A DNA stretch of 64,000 nucleotides from Thermogemmatispora tikiterensis. GTDB taxonomy: Bacteria > Chloroflexota > Ktedonobacteria > Ktedonobacterales > Ktedonobacteraceae. Every line of letters starts with the position of its first letter. Positions within the stretch are counted from its first letter, which is position 1. Below are positions 43,531 through 52,626 of the stretch, one piece after another. The stretch spans positions 636,015 to 700,014 of the forward strand of contig NZ_MCIF01000002.1 in the NCBI RefSeq assembly GCF_003268475.1. Reading direction: 5' to 3'. Under the pieces are notes generated by a model. That model ran no database searches. It was not told where the DNA came from and saw only the letters and a program-made list of their open reading frames with translations. A program made the position numbers and the translations under genes.

Positions 43531-43646
43531 GGTGACCCCAGACAAGCCCTCTGCCCTGGCTCTGACGAGTGCTGCAGAGAGGGCGAGCCGGGAGAAGATA
43601 CCTGAAACAATCAGACAGGTGTCTGTTCTCTCCCCCTGGGGTCACC
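43531..43646. other. Nested inverted-repeat element, possible structured RNA
   Basis: Outer arms GGTGACCCCAG (43531-43541) and CTGGGGTCACC (43636-43646) match over 11 bp. Inside, GCCCTCTGC pairs with GCAGAGAGGGC (2-nt bulge), GGGAGAA with TTCTCTCCC (2-nt bulge) and ACCTG with CAGGT. The loop segment GGCTC can also pair with GAGCC just after the first stem, a pseudoknot. It lies between convergent htrA-like and msrA genes, so it may be a bidirectional terminator or a small RNA. Confidence 0.45.
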
Positions 43647-43709
43647 GTTCTTCCGTTCGCTCTCGGACCCAGCTCCCAGCGCATACAGACGCGTCCCCTC
43701 TCTGGCGAG

Positions 43710-44273
43710 CTACGCGTGCGCCTGGTCTTCCTTAACGACTGGAGTGTACTCCCTCAACAGCTTCTGCACCTTGGGTGTAATGACTATCATGCAATAGGGC
43801 TGGTTAGGGTGACGATCGTAGTAGTCGCGGTGGTAGTCTTCGGCAGGATAGAAGTTGCTGAACGGCACGATCTCTGTCACAATCGGGTCGCGATAGGTCC
43901 GCGCGCGCTCCAGGGCCTCCTTTGAAGCCAGGGCGATGCGCCGTTGCTCATCGTCATGGTAGAAAATGGCTGAGCGGTACTGTGTACCGACGTCGTTCCC
44001 CTGACGATTAAGCGTCGTTGGATCGTGGATGTGCCAGAAGATGTCAAGTAACTGTTCGTAGGAGATGACTCGCGGATCGTAGCGGATCTGAACGGCCTCG
44101 GCGGCACCAGTCTTTCCCGAGCAGACCTGTTCATAGCTGGGGTTCGGAATCTGGGAAGCGGCGTAGCCGGGAGTGACGCTCTCCACTCCTTTGACGCGCT
44201 TGAAGACCGCTTCGGTGCACCAGAAGCAGCCTCCCGCGAGCGTGGCCAGCTCCAACTGGTCGTGGTCACTCAT
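43710..44273 (-). CDS. msrA: Peptide-methionine (S)-S-oxide reductase
   Basis: A 187-residue MsrA. The catalytic Cys16 lies in GGCFWCTEAVF, and the rest (GVESVTPGYAASQIPNPSYE, DPTTLNRQGNDVGTQYRSAIF) is canonical. Reduces methionine-S-sulfoxide in oxidised proteins. Cys16 is a standard Cys, not Sec. ATG 44273 has GAGGTG upstream. No MsrB is in the window. Confidence 0.96.
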   Translation of the reverse strand: MSDHDQLELATLAGGCFWCTEAVFKRVKGVESVTPGYAASQIPNPSYEQVCSGKTGAAEAVQIRYDPRVISYEQLLDIFWHIHDPTTLNRQGNDVGTQYRSAIFYHDDEQRRIALASKEALERARTYRDPIVTEIVPFSNFYPAEDYHRDYYDRHPNQPYCMIVITPKVQKLLREYTPVVKEDQAHA

Positions 44274-44629
44274 AGAACACCTCGTTTCTCTCACGTTCTC
44301 TCTGCGTCCCTGTACTCTATCACAGTCAGCGGGGTGGTCACAATCTCAGCCGTGAGCGCCAAGAGCGATAGATGCTGATAGAGAAGATCCCCTCTTGCTG
44401 GCCTGGCTGTGCTGCCTGCTCGCTGCAGCCTCTTTTCTCCAGCGGGAGGAATCTGTCTCCAGGGAAGCTGCTTAGCTCGTGAGTATGGGTGAAGCGGGTC
44501 GCCCTTTCCTTTTCACGGAAGCCAGAGACAAGCGTCATTACAGAGTGTATGTAGGTAGAGTGGCAACACTCTTCCTGGGGTGACGAAAGAACGAGTGTAG
44601 GCCCGTGAAGTACAAAGGAGCGAAACACT
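44274..44629. other. 356-bp divergent intergenic region
   Basis: Between divergent msrA and a small membrane protein gene. No strong promoter or CDS is visible. Confidence 0.4.
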
Positions 44630-44962
44630 ATGCTGCCCTTTCTCATTCTGATCGTCTGCATGCTATTGCTTGGCGGCCTGGTGGTTCTCTGCTATCTCTA
44701 TCTGCGCTGTGGCCTGGGCCGGCCACGGCTCACGCCTCTCAGCCGCTGGCCTGAGCACTGGCGGGCCAATGCCAGCGCTGGTAGACCGCACTATCCGGCG
44801 GAGCCGAGCCAGCCGACCATGAACGATGAGAGTCTGCTGCTGGCCGTCAACATCGCCGTAGACGAGACCAGTCGTCAGGCCCGCCTCATCGCCTTCCTCC
44901 TGCTCAGCGGTCTGCTCCTGAGCATCCTGCTACTCCTGCTGGCTCTTGGAAGCCAGCTCTAA
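44630..44962 (+). CDS. Small two-helix membrane protein
   Basis: A 110-residue protein with hydrophobic helices at about 2-25 and about 85-107, joined by a polar linker of about 58 residues (RPRLTPLSRWPEHWRANAS). ATG 44630 has AAAGGAG nine bases upstream. I do not recognise a family. Both ends probably lie on the same side of the membrane, with the linker on the other. Confidence 0.65.
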   Translation: MLPFLILIVCMLLLGGLVVLCYLYLRCGLGRPRLTPLSRWPEHWRANASAGRPHYPAEPSQPTMNDESLLLAVNIAVDETSRQARLIAFLLLSGLLLSILLLLLALGSQL

Positions 44963-44989
44963 CCCCTGATCGCCCTGGGGCGAGTTGGA

Positions 44990-45006
44990 GCCAGGCCAGG
45001 CCTGGC
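44990..45006. terminator. Short hairpin between convergent genes
   Basis: GCCAGG-CCAGG-CCTGGC: six perfect pairs in the 80-bp convergent gap, no U-tract. Confidence 0.35.
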
Positions 45007-45042
45007 CGACCGGGTCGGAGGAGTGGGGGCGAGCCTGGGAAC

Positions 45043-45954
45043 TCAGGCCGGAGATGACGCCGTTGGCTTCTGGCCCCAGACTGTCACCAGAGTCCAGATA
45101 GCGCAAAAATCGTCCTGCTGCATCTCTGCCAGAGCCTGCTGCATCTGACGCTGTAGCTCCTCACGCTCAATCAAGCCGGTGCCCAACAAGAACGGTTGAA
45201 TCAGCTCCAGGCCCATCAGGCAGTCTTTAAAGAGACCATAGTAGGCGGGAGTATCGATTGACCATTCGATGGCGGTCGCATGGAGGCGTACCTGCTGGAA
45301 GCCGGCCTGGCGCAGCAAGCGTGGCAGTACAGGAGTGATACCGACATGGCGTCCGTCAGGCGAAAAACTGCGACCGGCCATCTTCAGCACGCGTGTTCCC
45401 AGCTCGTGCAAGGCGCTCAGCGTCGGGCTGGTTGTCAGCGACAGCTCGCCTTCGGTTAGACAGAGTACGGCGCCTGGCTTCAGCAGGCGATAGCCTTCGG
45501 CCACCAGACGTGGCCAGGCTGCGGGCAGCATGAAGCCAGACAGCAGGCGGCCATTCACCAGATCAAAAACTGTCTCGGGGAAGGCCAGTGGTTTTGTGAC
45601 ATCCATGACCTGAAAGCTGGCGTTGGCCAGGCGGCGCGTCTGGGCCTGAACCGTCGCGTATTCCACTACTGCCGGACTGATATCGACCCCAATCACCTCG
45701 GCATCGGGGTAGGCGCGCGCCAGATCCAGGACCCAGCCGCCTGGGCCGCAGGCCAGATCAAGCACTTTGGCCGCCGGGGGTAGCGTCAGCCCCTCGGGAA
45801 AGAGGCCGCCCATACCCTCGGTGATGAGGCGCTCCTGCATTGTCAGGCGAGCCAGTTCGCCTGGATTCTCGGGATCGATCACATACGTATGCCGACGTTT
45901 GGCCAATGCCTGGTCAGACTGGTGCTCTGCTGGTTGCTCCGCTGAACTGCTCAT
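45043..45954 (-). CDS. Class I SAM-dependent methyltransferase
   Basis: A 303-residue protein. The SAM motif I is KVLDLACGPGGWVLDLA (about 65-81); motif II has VIGVDISP and the acidic D; later VMDVTKPLAFPE and FDLVNGRLLSGF. The methyl acceptor is unknown. Start ATG 45954. Confidence 0.88.
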   Translation of the reverse strand: MSSSAEQPAEHQSDQALAKRRHTYVIDPENPGELARLTMQERLITEGMGGLFPEGLTLPPAAKVLDLACGPGGWVLDLARAYPDAEVIGVDISPAVVEYATVQAQTRRLANASFQVMDVTKPLAFPETVFDLVNGRLLSGFMLPAAWPRLVAEGYRLLKPGAVLCLTEGELSLTTSPTLSALHELGTRVLKMAGRSFSPDGRHVGITPVLPRLLRQAGFQQVRLHATAIEWSIDTPAYYGLFKDCLMGLELIQPFLLGTGLIEREELQRQMQQALAEMQQDDFCAIWTLVTVWGQKPTASSPA

Positions 45955-46311
45955 GGTCTACCTGTTTCTCATCATCACTCTGGTAGAGGAGAGGAAGGCG
46001 ACGGTCGCTGTGCGAGCCGGAATGCAGCGCCACCGCGCTTGCTCAGCCCTTGAGAAGCAACCGCTCCTCCTGCTCGCTGTTCTTACTCTGCCCTACCAGG
46101 ATAGCATTACTGCTGACCCAGGGCCAAGCTCAGCGATTGACGCAGATGCAGTCGGAGCACGCAGGAGCCGATCAACGGTGCGAGACGCAGAGAGCTGCAG
46201 TCTCCATAATAAGGAAGAGCGCGGTGGTAAGGCAGAAGCCAGCAATATACCACCGCGCTCACTCACTGGAACTGGAGTCAAAGCAGAGCCAGAGGGAAGA
46301 GCGGAGCGCGG
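45955..46311. other. 357-bp intergenic region
   Basis: Holds the strong SDR terminator (46217-46260) and the upstream region of the methyltransferase gene. No CDS is supported. Confidence 0.5.
46217..46260 (-). terminator. Strong terminator of the SDR gene
   Basis: GAGCGCGGTGGTA and TACCACCGCGCTC are perfect 13-bp arms, loop 18 nt. On the minus strand the tail is TTCCTTATTATGG. It lies 51 bp past the stop of the SDR gene. Confidence 0.7.
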
Positions 46312-47064
46312 CTAATCCATGAGCATACCGCCGTTGACATCCAGCACCAGACCGGTGATCCAATTCGAGGCAGGGGAAGCCAGGAAGAGAATCGCCTCAG
46401 CGATATCGCGCGGATCGCCCAGGCGGCCCAGGGGAGACATCTCATCGCGATAAGGGTGCCCGATGGTCATATCGGTCCAGACCGGGCCGGGAGCCACGGC
46501 ATTGACATAGATTGCATGGGGAGCGCCGGCCTTCGCCACCCACTTAATAAAAGAGTGAACGCCACCCTTAGCGGCCACATAATGAGGGCCGGAGATTACG
46601 CCGCCGACCTTGCCGGCGACCGAGCCTACACATACAATCTTCCCATAGCCGCGGGCCTTCATATGGGGATAGACCGCCTGTACACAGAGGAACGTGCCCC
46701 GCAGATCAATGGCCAGCACCCGATCCCATTCTTCCACCGTCATCGCCTCCAGATCTGTCCGCGAGACCACCCCAGCGCAGGTGACCAAAATATGGGGGGC
46801 GCCGAGGCGGGCCACGACCTCATCGATCGCCTGGCGCACCTGCTGCGCATCGGATACATCACAGTGCACACTCAACGCGCGCTGGCCCAGTGCCTCCACT
46901 GCCTGCACCGTCTCCGTACAGGGAAGCACATCCAGGGCGGCCACGCTGGCCCCTTCGCGGGCCAGCACCCGGGCGGTGGTCTGGCCGATGCCACGGGCCG
47001 CGCCGGTGACCACCGCCACCTGGCCACTCAGATTAATCCGATCACTGACAGGAGCTGCTGCCAT
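46312..47064 (-). CDS. SDR-family NAD(P)-dependent dehydrogenase
   Basis: A 250-residue short-chain dehydrogenase. Cofactor motif TGAARGIGQTTARVL, structural NAG-like TCAGVVS, catalytic Tyr-x-x-x-Lys in HYVAAKGGVHS. It oxidises or reduces an alcohol/ketone; substrate unknown. It is the last gene of the minus-strand unit that holds the carboxylase subunits and TetR regulator, 223 bp downstream of the TetR gene. An 18-bp palindrome lies in that gap. Confidence 0.93.
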   Translation of the reverse strand: MAAAPVSDRINLSGQVAVVTGAARGIGQTTARVLAREGASVAALDVLPCTETVQAVEALGQRALSVHCDVSDAQQVRQAIDEVVARLGAPHILVTCAGVVSRTDLEAMTVEEWDRVLAIDLRGTFLCVQAVYPHMKARGYGKIVCVGSVAGKVGGVISGPHYVAAKGGVHSFIKWVAKAGAPHAIYVNAVAPGPVWTDMTIGHPYRDEMSPLGRLGDPRDIAEAILFLASPASNWITGLVLDVNGGMLMD

Positions 47065-47224
47065 AAGAGAACCGCCTTTCGCTGCATCGCTTCACTTTGC
47101 CTCAATGCACACACGACCAGCAGCGCCCAAACTGCAGCCAGGGTCAGCAAGCCACAAGCGTACTCAAGGCACTCCCTGTGGCTGTCCCGGCTCGTACTGG
47201 GTACCGCGTCACAGCTGGCCATCC

Positions 47225-47242
47225 ACTCGCCGCGCGGCGAGT
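47225..47242. promoter_or_regulatory. 18-bp perfect palindrome between TetR and SDR genes
   Basis: ACTCGCCGC-GCGGCGAGT has no mismatches. It could be an operator for another regulator or a short hairpin attenuator (7 bp with GCGC loop). Confidence 0.4.
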
Positions 47243-47287
47243 AAGCAGGCGAGAGAATGGACAAGTCGCGCGGCGGGCCGAGGCCAA

Positions 47288-47902
47288 TCAGCCAGCTTGT
47301 GGGCTGGCTGAGGTCTCCGGGGCCTGGCTCTGGTTGTCTCCCTGGGCAATGCCGCGCAAGAAGATGGAGCTAAAGGTAGCCGCAATCTCTTCGGGGGAGA
47401 GGCGTCCCTCGGGATTGAGCCATTGATAGGCATAGTTGTGCATACCCAAGAAGCCGAGGCAGGTCACCGAGACATCCAGGGGCCGAAAGAGGCCCTGCTC
47501 AACACCGCGCTGCAGAGCCGCGCGGATGTAGCCCTCAAAGCGCTTGCGCTTCTCCCGAATCGCGGCGGCCCGCTCGGGAGAGAGCGCCCTCCACTCATTC
47601 AAGAAGACAGTCACGTAGGGCCGGTAGTCGGCGATGACGCGCATCAGAATACAGCTCAGAGTGCGCAGAGCATCGCGTGGGTCCATCTCGGCACTCAGAC
47701 GTCGCTCTGTCTCCTCTAGCAAGGGGTTGATGAACTGCTCATGCACCCAAAACAGGAGTTCATCCTTGCTTTCGATATGGTGGTAGAGGCTGGCCTTGCC
47801 CAGCCCCAGCGCTTCGGAGAGGTCACGTACGCTGGTACCGTGGTAGCCATGCCGGGCGAAGAGCTGAGCAGCTACCTCGATAATATCGCGCTTACGTGCC
47901 AC
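47288..47902 (-). CDS. TetR-family transcriptional regulator
   Basis: A 204-residue protein. The helix-turn-helix region is IIEVAAQLFARHGYHGTSVR, then DLSEALGLGKASLYHHIESK. The C-terminal domain (about 60-190) resembles TetR regulators of fatty-acid or steroid catabolism (KstR2-like). These repressors usually release DNA on binding an acyl-CoA. GTG 47902 has GAGGAGG seven bases upstream. Inferred: it binds the two ACCGA-N4-TCGGT sites at 52831 and 53040, repressing both catabolic operons. Confidence 0.9.
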   Translation of the reverse strand: MARKRDIIEVAAQLFARHGYHGTSVRDLSEALGLGKASLYHHIESKDELLFWVHEQFINPLLEETERRLSAEMDPRDALRTLSCILMRVIADYRPYVTVFLNEWRALSPERAAAIREKRKRFEGYIRAALQRGVEQGLFRPLDVSVTCLGFLGMHNYAYQWLNPEGRLSPEEIAATFSSIFLRGIAQGDNQSQAPETSASPQAG

Positions 47903-48170
47903 GGGAACCCTCCTCTCTGAACGCGGGGTGGGGGGCAGGGGGCCGGCCTCTGCTCCCTCGACAAACTGTCAGTCACCATCAGCGTGTCCCAAATTGATTT
48001 TCTGCACTGCAGCAAGCAAAGGCGGCGTTGATTTAAGGGGGATGAGGAGGAACCGCCACCGGGATGGAAGCCGGAACCGCGGGTCGAAGGCCTCGTGTTC
48101 TCCTGCAGATCGGGAAGTGCTGGCCCATAGATCCCACCTTTCACATGCAGTACAGATTATAGAACGCCTG

Positions 48171-50120
48171 TCAATGTCTCTGGCTGGCAGCTGCGTTACG
48201 CAGCGCCTGCGTTGCCTCATAGTCAATCTGGAGTCCCTCGGGATCGTGCTGAGGATCGCCCTGGATAACCACGCCATACAGCTCTCGTGCCGTCTCGATG
48301 CTGATGTACTCATCGCGCACATCCCGCAGAACTCGCTCGGGGGGACGTTCCAAAGGATTGCCCCAGCCGCCACCGCCGTTGGTGAGATAGCGGAACATCG
48401 TGCGTGGGCGTGTGCGCCAGATTGGCACGCGGGCGAAGTGAAAGTAGCGTCCCTGGCGGTCGAGGGTATGAGACTCGGGATTGAGCACCCCGGCGACGGG
48501 CGTAGCCTGGCGATAGACCGCCTCGTCGAAACCGACCAGGCCGGCTTGCTGAACCTGCTCGTAGGCCTCGGGCTCCCAGACCCAGACGGCCCCTACGGCT
48601 CCATCCTTGCCTCCGTAGACGCCGAAGCCGCTGGGGGCCTTCGTATGCAGCGGCATCGAATAGTGCTCGGCCTCGGTCAGCCACAGCGTATCTTTGACCA
48701 CCGCTGCCCCACCGCGATGCCGACCGGCGCCAGCAGTATCGGTGGCATACTCCTTGCGCAGCACCACGCAGGGGAAATCGGCCTCGATAGCCTCGGTGGC
48801 AGGGTCGAGATTATTCGCCAGGTAGAACACCATATAGCTGTCGGCATCGCCATCCTTGGTCGCGCCCCAGGGGCCATGCTCGCCGCCGCACTGCGCCATC
48901 GTCACCCAAGGCACACCGTTGCGCACGCCGTTGGCATTATGGATATTGAGCGAACAGTAATCGCCGCCGACGGCGTTCGGCCCCAGAGCCTCCTTCAGCG
49001 CGCGGAAGATCGCCAGCAGCAGTGGCTGGGTGCTCTCCCAATAAAGGAAGATTGCCCCGTCGGGCGGCATAGCACTAAAGAAAGTGCCTTCCGGCAGCAC
49101 AATATCCACATTGCGCAGCGTGCCCGACGTAAAAGGGCTGCGCGGGTCCAGCAGATACTTGAGGGCCACCGCCACCGCCGTCTTGGCGTCCAGCCAGCCG
49201 CCATTGATACTCGTGCGCGCCTGGCGTGAGCTGCCGCTCAGATCCACCTCCGCGCGATCGCCGCGGATGCGCACCTTCACCTTGACGTGGTACTCCTCGC
49301 TATCGTCAACACCATCGCAGTCGATGAAATCCTCACCTTCGAACTCGCCATCCGGCAGGCGGGCCAGAGCCTGGCGCATAGTCTCTGCCGAGAGATCGCA
49401 GGCATAGCGGACCGCCCCCAGATAGCTCTCAACGCCGTAGCGCTGGATGGTCTCCAGCAGCAGATTCTCGCCAAGACGGAGGTTCTGATAGATCGTTTTA
49501 ATATCTGGCAGCAGCAGATTGCCGAAGCGGGCATTGTCGAAGATCAGGCTCCAGGCCGACTTGACCGGACGATCGTCATGATAGAGCAACTGCGGTCCGA
49601 TGACCAGGCCGTTCTCATAGACATTGCGCTTCGTGCCACTGAAGCCAGCCGGCACCACGCCCCCCATATCGAGCATATGGGCCTGTAGGTTGACGAAGCC
49701 GACCAGACGGCCTTCGAAGAAGACCGGACGAATAAAGCAGACATCGTTCACATGGGTGCCAATGCGATAGGGATCGTTGCACATCAGCACATCGCCCGGC
49801 TGCAGATTCTGGGGCCCGAACTCCTCAACGGCATTGCGCACCGCATCGGTCATCGTACCCAGGAAGAGCACCAGGCTGTTGCTCACCGCCGGTGTCGGAT
49901 AGTCCAGCTCTGGTGGACCAGCAATCGTGCTAGCGAAATCGTACCAATCCCGTAAAATAACTGAAAAGGCATTGGTAAGTAATCCTGTGCACATATGCTG
50001 CACGATATAGCGCAGACGGCTAGACAGGACCGTTGCCGTGAAGCGATCGCACTGGTAGCGCGCGCGGAAAGCATCCTCGTCCAGATCCTTGATGAGCACC
50101 GGTGGCTCGACGCGCACCAT
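48171..50120 (-). CDS. Hydantoinase/oxoprolinase B-type subunit (acetone/acetophenone-carboxylase family)
   Basis: A 649-residue protein. HyuB-type landmarks: GDVLMCNDPYRIGTHVNDVC, LQAHMLDMGGVVPAGFSGTK, GDRAEVDLSGSSRQARTSIN, and the C-terminal FRYLTNGGGGWGNPLERP. HyuB members pair with HyuA in ATP-dependent hydrolysis of hydantoins or 5-oxoproline, or in carboxylation of ketones. A small zinc-ribbon subunit two genes upstream suggests the carboxylase branch (acetone carboxylase gamma is a small zinc-binding protein). ATG 50120 has AAGGAGG upstream. Confidence 0.92.
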   Translation of the reverse strand: MVRVEPPVLIKDLDEDAFRARYQCDRFTATVLSSRLRYIVQHMCTGLLTNAFSVILRDWYDFASTIAGPPELDYPTPAVSNSLVLFLGTMTDAVRNAVEEFGPQNLQPGDVLMCNDPYRIGTHVNDVCFIRPVFFEGRLVGFVNLQAHMLDMGGVVPAGFSGTKRNVYENGLVIGPQLLYHDDRPVKSAWSLIFDNARFGNLLLPDIKTIYQNLRLGENLLLETIQRYGVESYLGAVRYACDLSAETMRQALARLPDGEFEGEDFIDCDGVDDSEEYHVKVKVRIRGDRAEVDLSGSSRQARTSINGGWLDAKTAVAVALKYLLDPRSPFTSGTLRNVDIVLPEGTFFSAMPPDGAIFLYWESTQPLLLAIFRALKEALGPNAVGGDYCSLNIHNANGVRNGVPWVTMAQCGGEHGPWGATKDGDADSYMVFYLANNLDPATEAIEADFPCVVLRKEYATDTAGAGRHRGGAAVVKDTLWLTEAEHYSMPLHTKAPSGFGVYGGKDGAVGAVWVWEPEAYEQVQQAGLVGFDEAVYRQATPVAGVLNPESHTLDRQGRYFHFARVPIWRTRPRTMFRYLTNGGGGWGNPLERPPERVLRDVRDEYISIETARELYGVVIQGDPQHDPEGLQIDYEATQALRNAAASQRH

Positions 50121-50267
50121 AGTAGGGACCTCCTTGTGTACTGTAGCAGCGTACAGACGGCTAAGAAGTAGATTAGCGAGTCTGCGGGCGGGCAGAGGCT
50201 CGCTGTTGCTGCGAGCGAATGAGTGCAGGGAGTGGCCCCTGCCCGCGCCAGATGGAGCCGAACCGCG

Positions 50268-52295
50268 CTAAGCCGCTGGCTCGATAACAATCTCTCCCCA
50301 GGAGCCAACGCGGGCCACCTGACCGGCGACCACATGGATCGTCGAGGTCGGTTCGCGGATAATGGCCGGGCCACGCACGAATGCCCCGCTCGTCAAGTGA
50401 GCGCGCTCATATTCCGCGACTCGCAGCTCTCCGTTGCCGAGATAGCGCAGCGTCGTCCAGCGCTCGGGAGCGGCCTCGTGCGGCTGGCCCTGCCCCAGGA
50501 AGGGATATTCAACCTTCTGCGAAGGCACCACGACCTGCACACGATAGGTCACACTCTGGACCGGAATCGCCTCGAAGCGATTGCCCGAGCGCTGCTCGTA
50601 GACGCGGTGGAAATTCTCGATCATCGTCGTGATCGTCTCGGCGGTAATCTCACCGGCAGGCACCTCCACGAAGGGGGTCTCCCAGGTCTGGCCAAGCAGG
50701 CGCCCATCGAAACTACGCAGGACCCGTAGCTGGCTCTTGTCGCCAGGAATACGCGCCAGGAGCTTCTCCTCCATCGCGCGGTAGATCTGCGCAATCGTCG
50801 GAGCCGCCTCCGGCGTCAGAACCATATAGGCGCTGCGGCTGTCGGAGTAGACCAGATCGGAGCTGAGCAGGCCAAGTGCAGAGAAGAAGCCAGGATAGGG
50901 AGGAACGATCACCCGCCTGGCCTTGATCTGCTCCAGAATTGCCGGCAGGAAGAGCGGGCCGGCGGAGCCATAGGCGATCAAGCTATAATCGCGCGGATCG
51001 ATGCCCTGCTTAATCGTGATGTCCAGCAGGCCCTCGGCGATATTATTCAGACCGATCTTATAAGCGTACTCGATGCGCTTCTCCAGGCTCAACGAAGTGG
51101 GCAGACGTTCGAAAGCCGCGCGAGCCAGGTCCACATTAAGGCGCATCTGGCCGCCGAGGAAGCGCTCGGGGTCAAGGATACCGATTAACAGGCAGGTATC
51201 GGTCAGAGTTGGGGCTGTACCGCCCTTGCCGTAGCAGGCTGGACCGGGATCGGCGCCGGCGCTCTCCGGTCCGACGTGCATCTCGCCGGAAGGAGCGATC
51301 GAAACGATGCTGCCGCCGCCGGCCCCAATACTGGTGATCTCGATCGAGAGCGCATTGACCAGCAGATCATGCTCCAGCTCGAAGGTCTCATTCACCACCG
51401 GCTGACCATGCGTCACCACACTGATATCGCAGGATGTGCCGCCGATGTCGCAGCAGATCAGATTCTCCTCACCGATGAGCCGCCCGAAATGGGCACTGGA
51501 GACCGCTCCTGCCGCCGGACCGGCGAAGACGATGCGGAAAGGCTGCTCCATCGCGATCTCAGCGGGACGTAGCATCGCGGCGCAATCAGCAAAATTAACC
51601 TGGCCCGTGAAGCCGGCCTCGCGCAGTCCCGAGAGCAGATTGTGCGAGTACTGAGAGAAAATGATCTTCATCAGCACATCGATTAGCGTTGTCGAGGCGC
51701 GTGCGTACTCCTTGGCCAGGGGAGAGACCTCCGAGGAGATCGAGCAGGGAATATCACCCAGCTCCTGGCGAACAAGCTCACGCAGGCGGATTTCATGCTG
51801 TGGGTTCACATAGGCATTGAGCAGGCAGATGGCAACTCCCTGAACGCCACACTTCTTGAGAATGGCCAGCTGTTGGCGGGCCTGGGACTCGTCGAGAGGG
51901 ATCAGCACGCTGCCATCAGCGGTGATACGCTCGCTGATGCCACGGCGCAGATAGCGGGGGACCAGGGGAGCGGCGGCATCGCCGAAGGGGCGGCGCCAGC
52001 CGGGGTCGGTCAGGGCGTCGAGCGGGCGCCATGTTCGTCCCATGTCCAGGATGTCCCGATGTCCGATTGTCGTCAGAAAGGCCACCTTGGGGAGACGGCG
52101 CGTAATGATGGCATTCAGGCCGGCAGTGCTGGCATGGTTGAAGATCGGTTTGCTGGCGATATCGAGCAGGCGCGCGCCTTCGATCACCGAGCGCTCCGTC
52201 TCCAGGGCATTCGTGGGGACCTTGGTTACCTTGATCGTGTGGTCGTCGAGGGCCACAACGTCGGTGAACGTGCCGCCAACATCGACTGCAAGCAT
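50268..52295 (-). CDS. Hydantoinase/oxoprolinase A-type subunit (acetone/acetophenone-carboxylase family)
   Basis: A 675-residue protein of the acetate-kinase-like ATPase fold. N-terminal phosphate-1 motif AVDVGGTFTDVVALD; second motif NLICCDIGGTSCDISVV; adenosine motif SIGAGGGSIVSI. The substrate-proximal region (DPGPACYGKGGTAPTLTD) is also canonical. It activates substrate or bicarbonate using ATP and acts with the B subunit. The small zinc-ribbon gene just upstream and the B gene just downstream place it in one operon. ATG 52295 has GAGGAG upstream. Confidence 0.93.
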   Translation of the reverse strand: MLAVDVGGTFTDVVALDDHTIKVTKVPTNALETERSVIEGARLLDIASKPIFNHASTAGLNAIITRRLPKVAFLTTIGHRDILDMGRTWRPLDALTDPGWRRPFGDAAAPLVPRYLRRGISERITADGSVLIPLDESQARQQLAILKKCGVQGVAICLLNAYVNPQHEIRLRELVRQELGDIPCSISSEVSPLAKEYARASTTLIDVLMKIIFSQYSHNLLSGLREAGFTGQVNFADCAAMLRPAEIAMEQPFRIVFAGPAAGAVSSAHFGRLIGEENLICCDIGGTSCDISVVTHGQPVVNETFELEHDLLVNALSIEITSIGAGGGSIVSIAPSGEMHVGPESAGADPGPACYGKGGTAPTLTDTCLLIGILDPERFLGGQMRLNVDLARAAFERLPTSLSLEKRIEYAYKIGLNNIAEGLLDITIKQGIDPRDYSLIAYGSAGPLFLPAILEQIKARRVIVPPYPGFFSALGLLSSDLVYSDSRSAYMVLTPEAAPTIAQIYRAMEEKLLARIPGDKSQLRVLRSFDGRLLGQTWETPFVEVPAGEITAETITTMIENFHRVYEQRSGNRFEAIPVQSVTYRVQVVVPSQKVEYPFLGQGQPHEAAPERWTTLRYLGNGELRVAEYERAHLTSGAFVRGPAIIREPTSTIHVVAGQVARVGSWGEIVIEPAA

Positions 52296-52347
52296 AGAAA
52301 GACTCCTCAGAAGAAATACTCACGCGAGGCGACTCTACGATCAGTGA

Positions 52348-52367
52348 AGTCAGTCAGTCAGTCAGTC
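52348..52367. repeat. Tetranucleotide tandem repeat (AGTC)5
   Basis: Five perfect AGTC units in the leader between the zinc-ribbon and A-subunit genes. Confidence 0.9.
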
Positions 52368-52404
52368 AGGGCGCAAGGATGTCACTCCGCCCAATCAGGC
52401 CGGG

Positions 52405-52626
52405 CTAGAGTGTCTCGGAGAGAAGCTGGATAGAGCCGAGGCGACCCCAGCGCTCGCGCTCCAGGCTGAAGAGGCAGTCCTGGCATTTTGTAACGAGCCA
52501 CCAACCGCCTTCACTCAGCACGGGGTAGCGCCGCAGGTTGTAGCTGCCACACTCAGGACATTGACCCTGGACAGGCTCCTTGTGGACAAAGAGGAAAGGC
52601 TCACTGGACCGTGGGTAGACGCTCAT
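52405..52626 (-). CDS. Small zinc-ribbon subunit of a HyuA/HyuB-type carboxylase
   Basis: A 73-residue protein. Cys23, Cys26, Cys48 and Cys51 (QCPECGSYN and VTKCQDCLFS) form a zinc ribbon. ATG 52626 has AAAGGAGGT upstream. Its position as first gene of the carboxylase operon and its size suggest a structural or regulatory gamma-like subunit; this is inference from context. Confidence 0.75.
   Translation of the reverse strand: MSVYPRSSEPFLFVHKEPVQGQCPECGSYNLRRYPVLSEGGWWLVTKCQDCLFSLERERWGRLGSIQLLSETL

Noticed and set aside
43531-43646. Hammerhead ribozyme: CTGACGAG and GAAAC occur in order in the nested repeat
   Set aside because: The bases flanking CTGACGAG and GAAAC cannot form stem II, and no stem III with a cleavage triplet closes the junction.
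47928-49229. 433-codon plus-strand ORF
   Set aside because: Antisense to the B-subunit gene, which has full family motifs and a good ribosome site; this frame has none.
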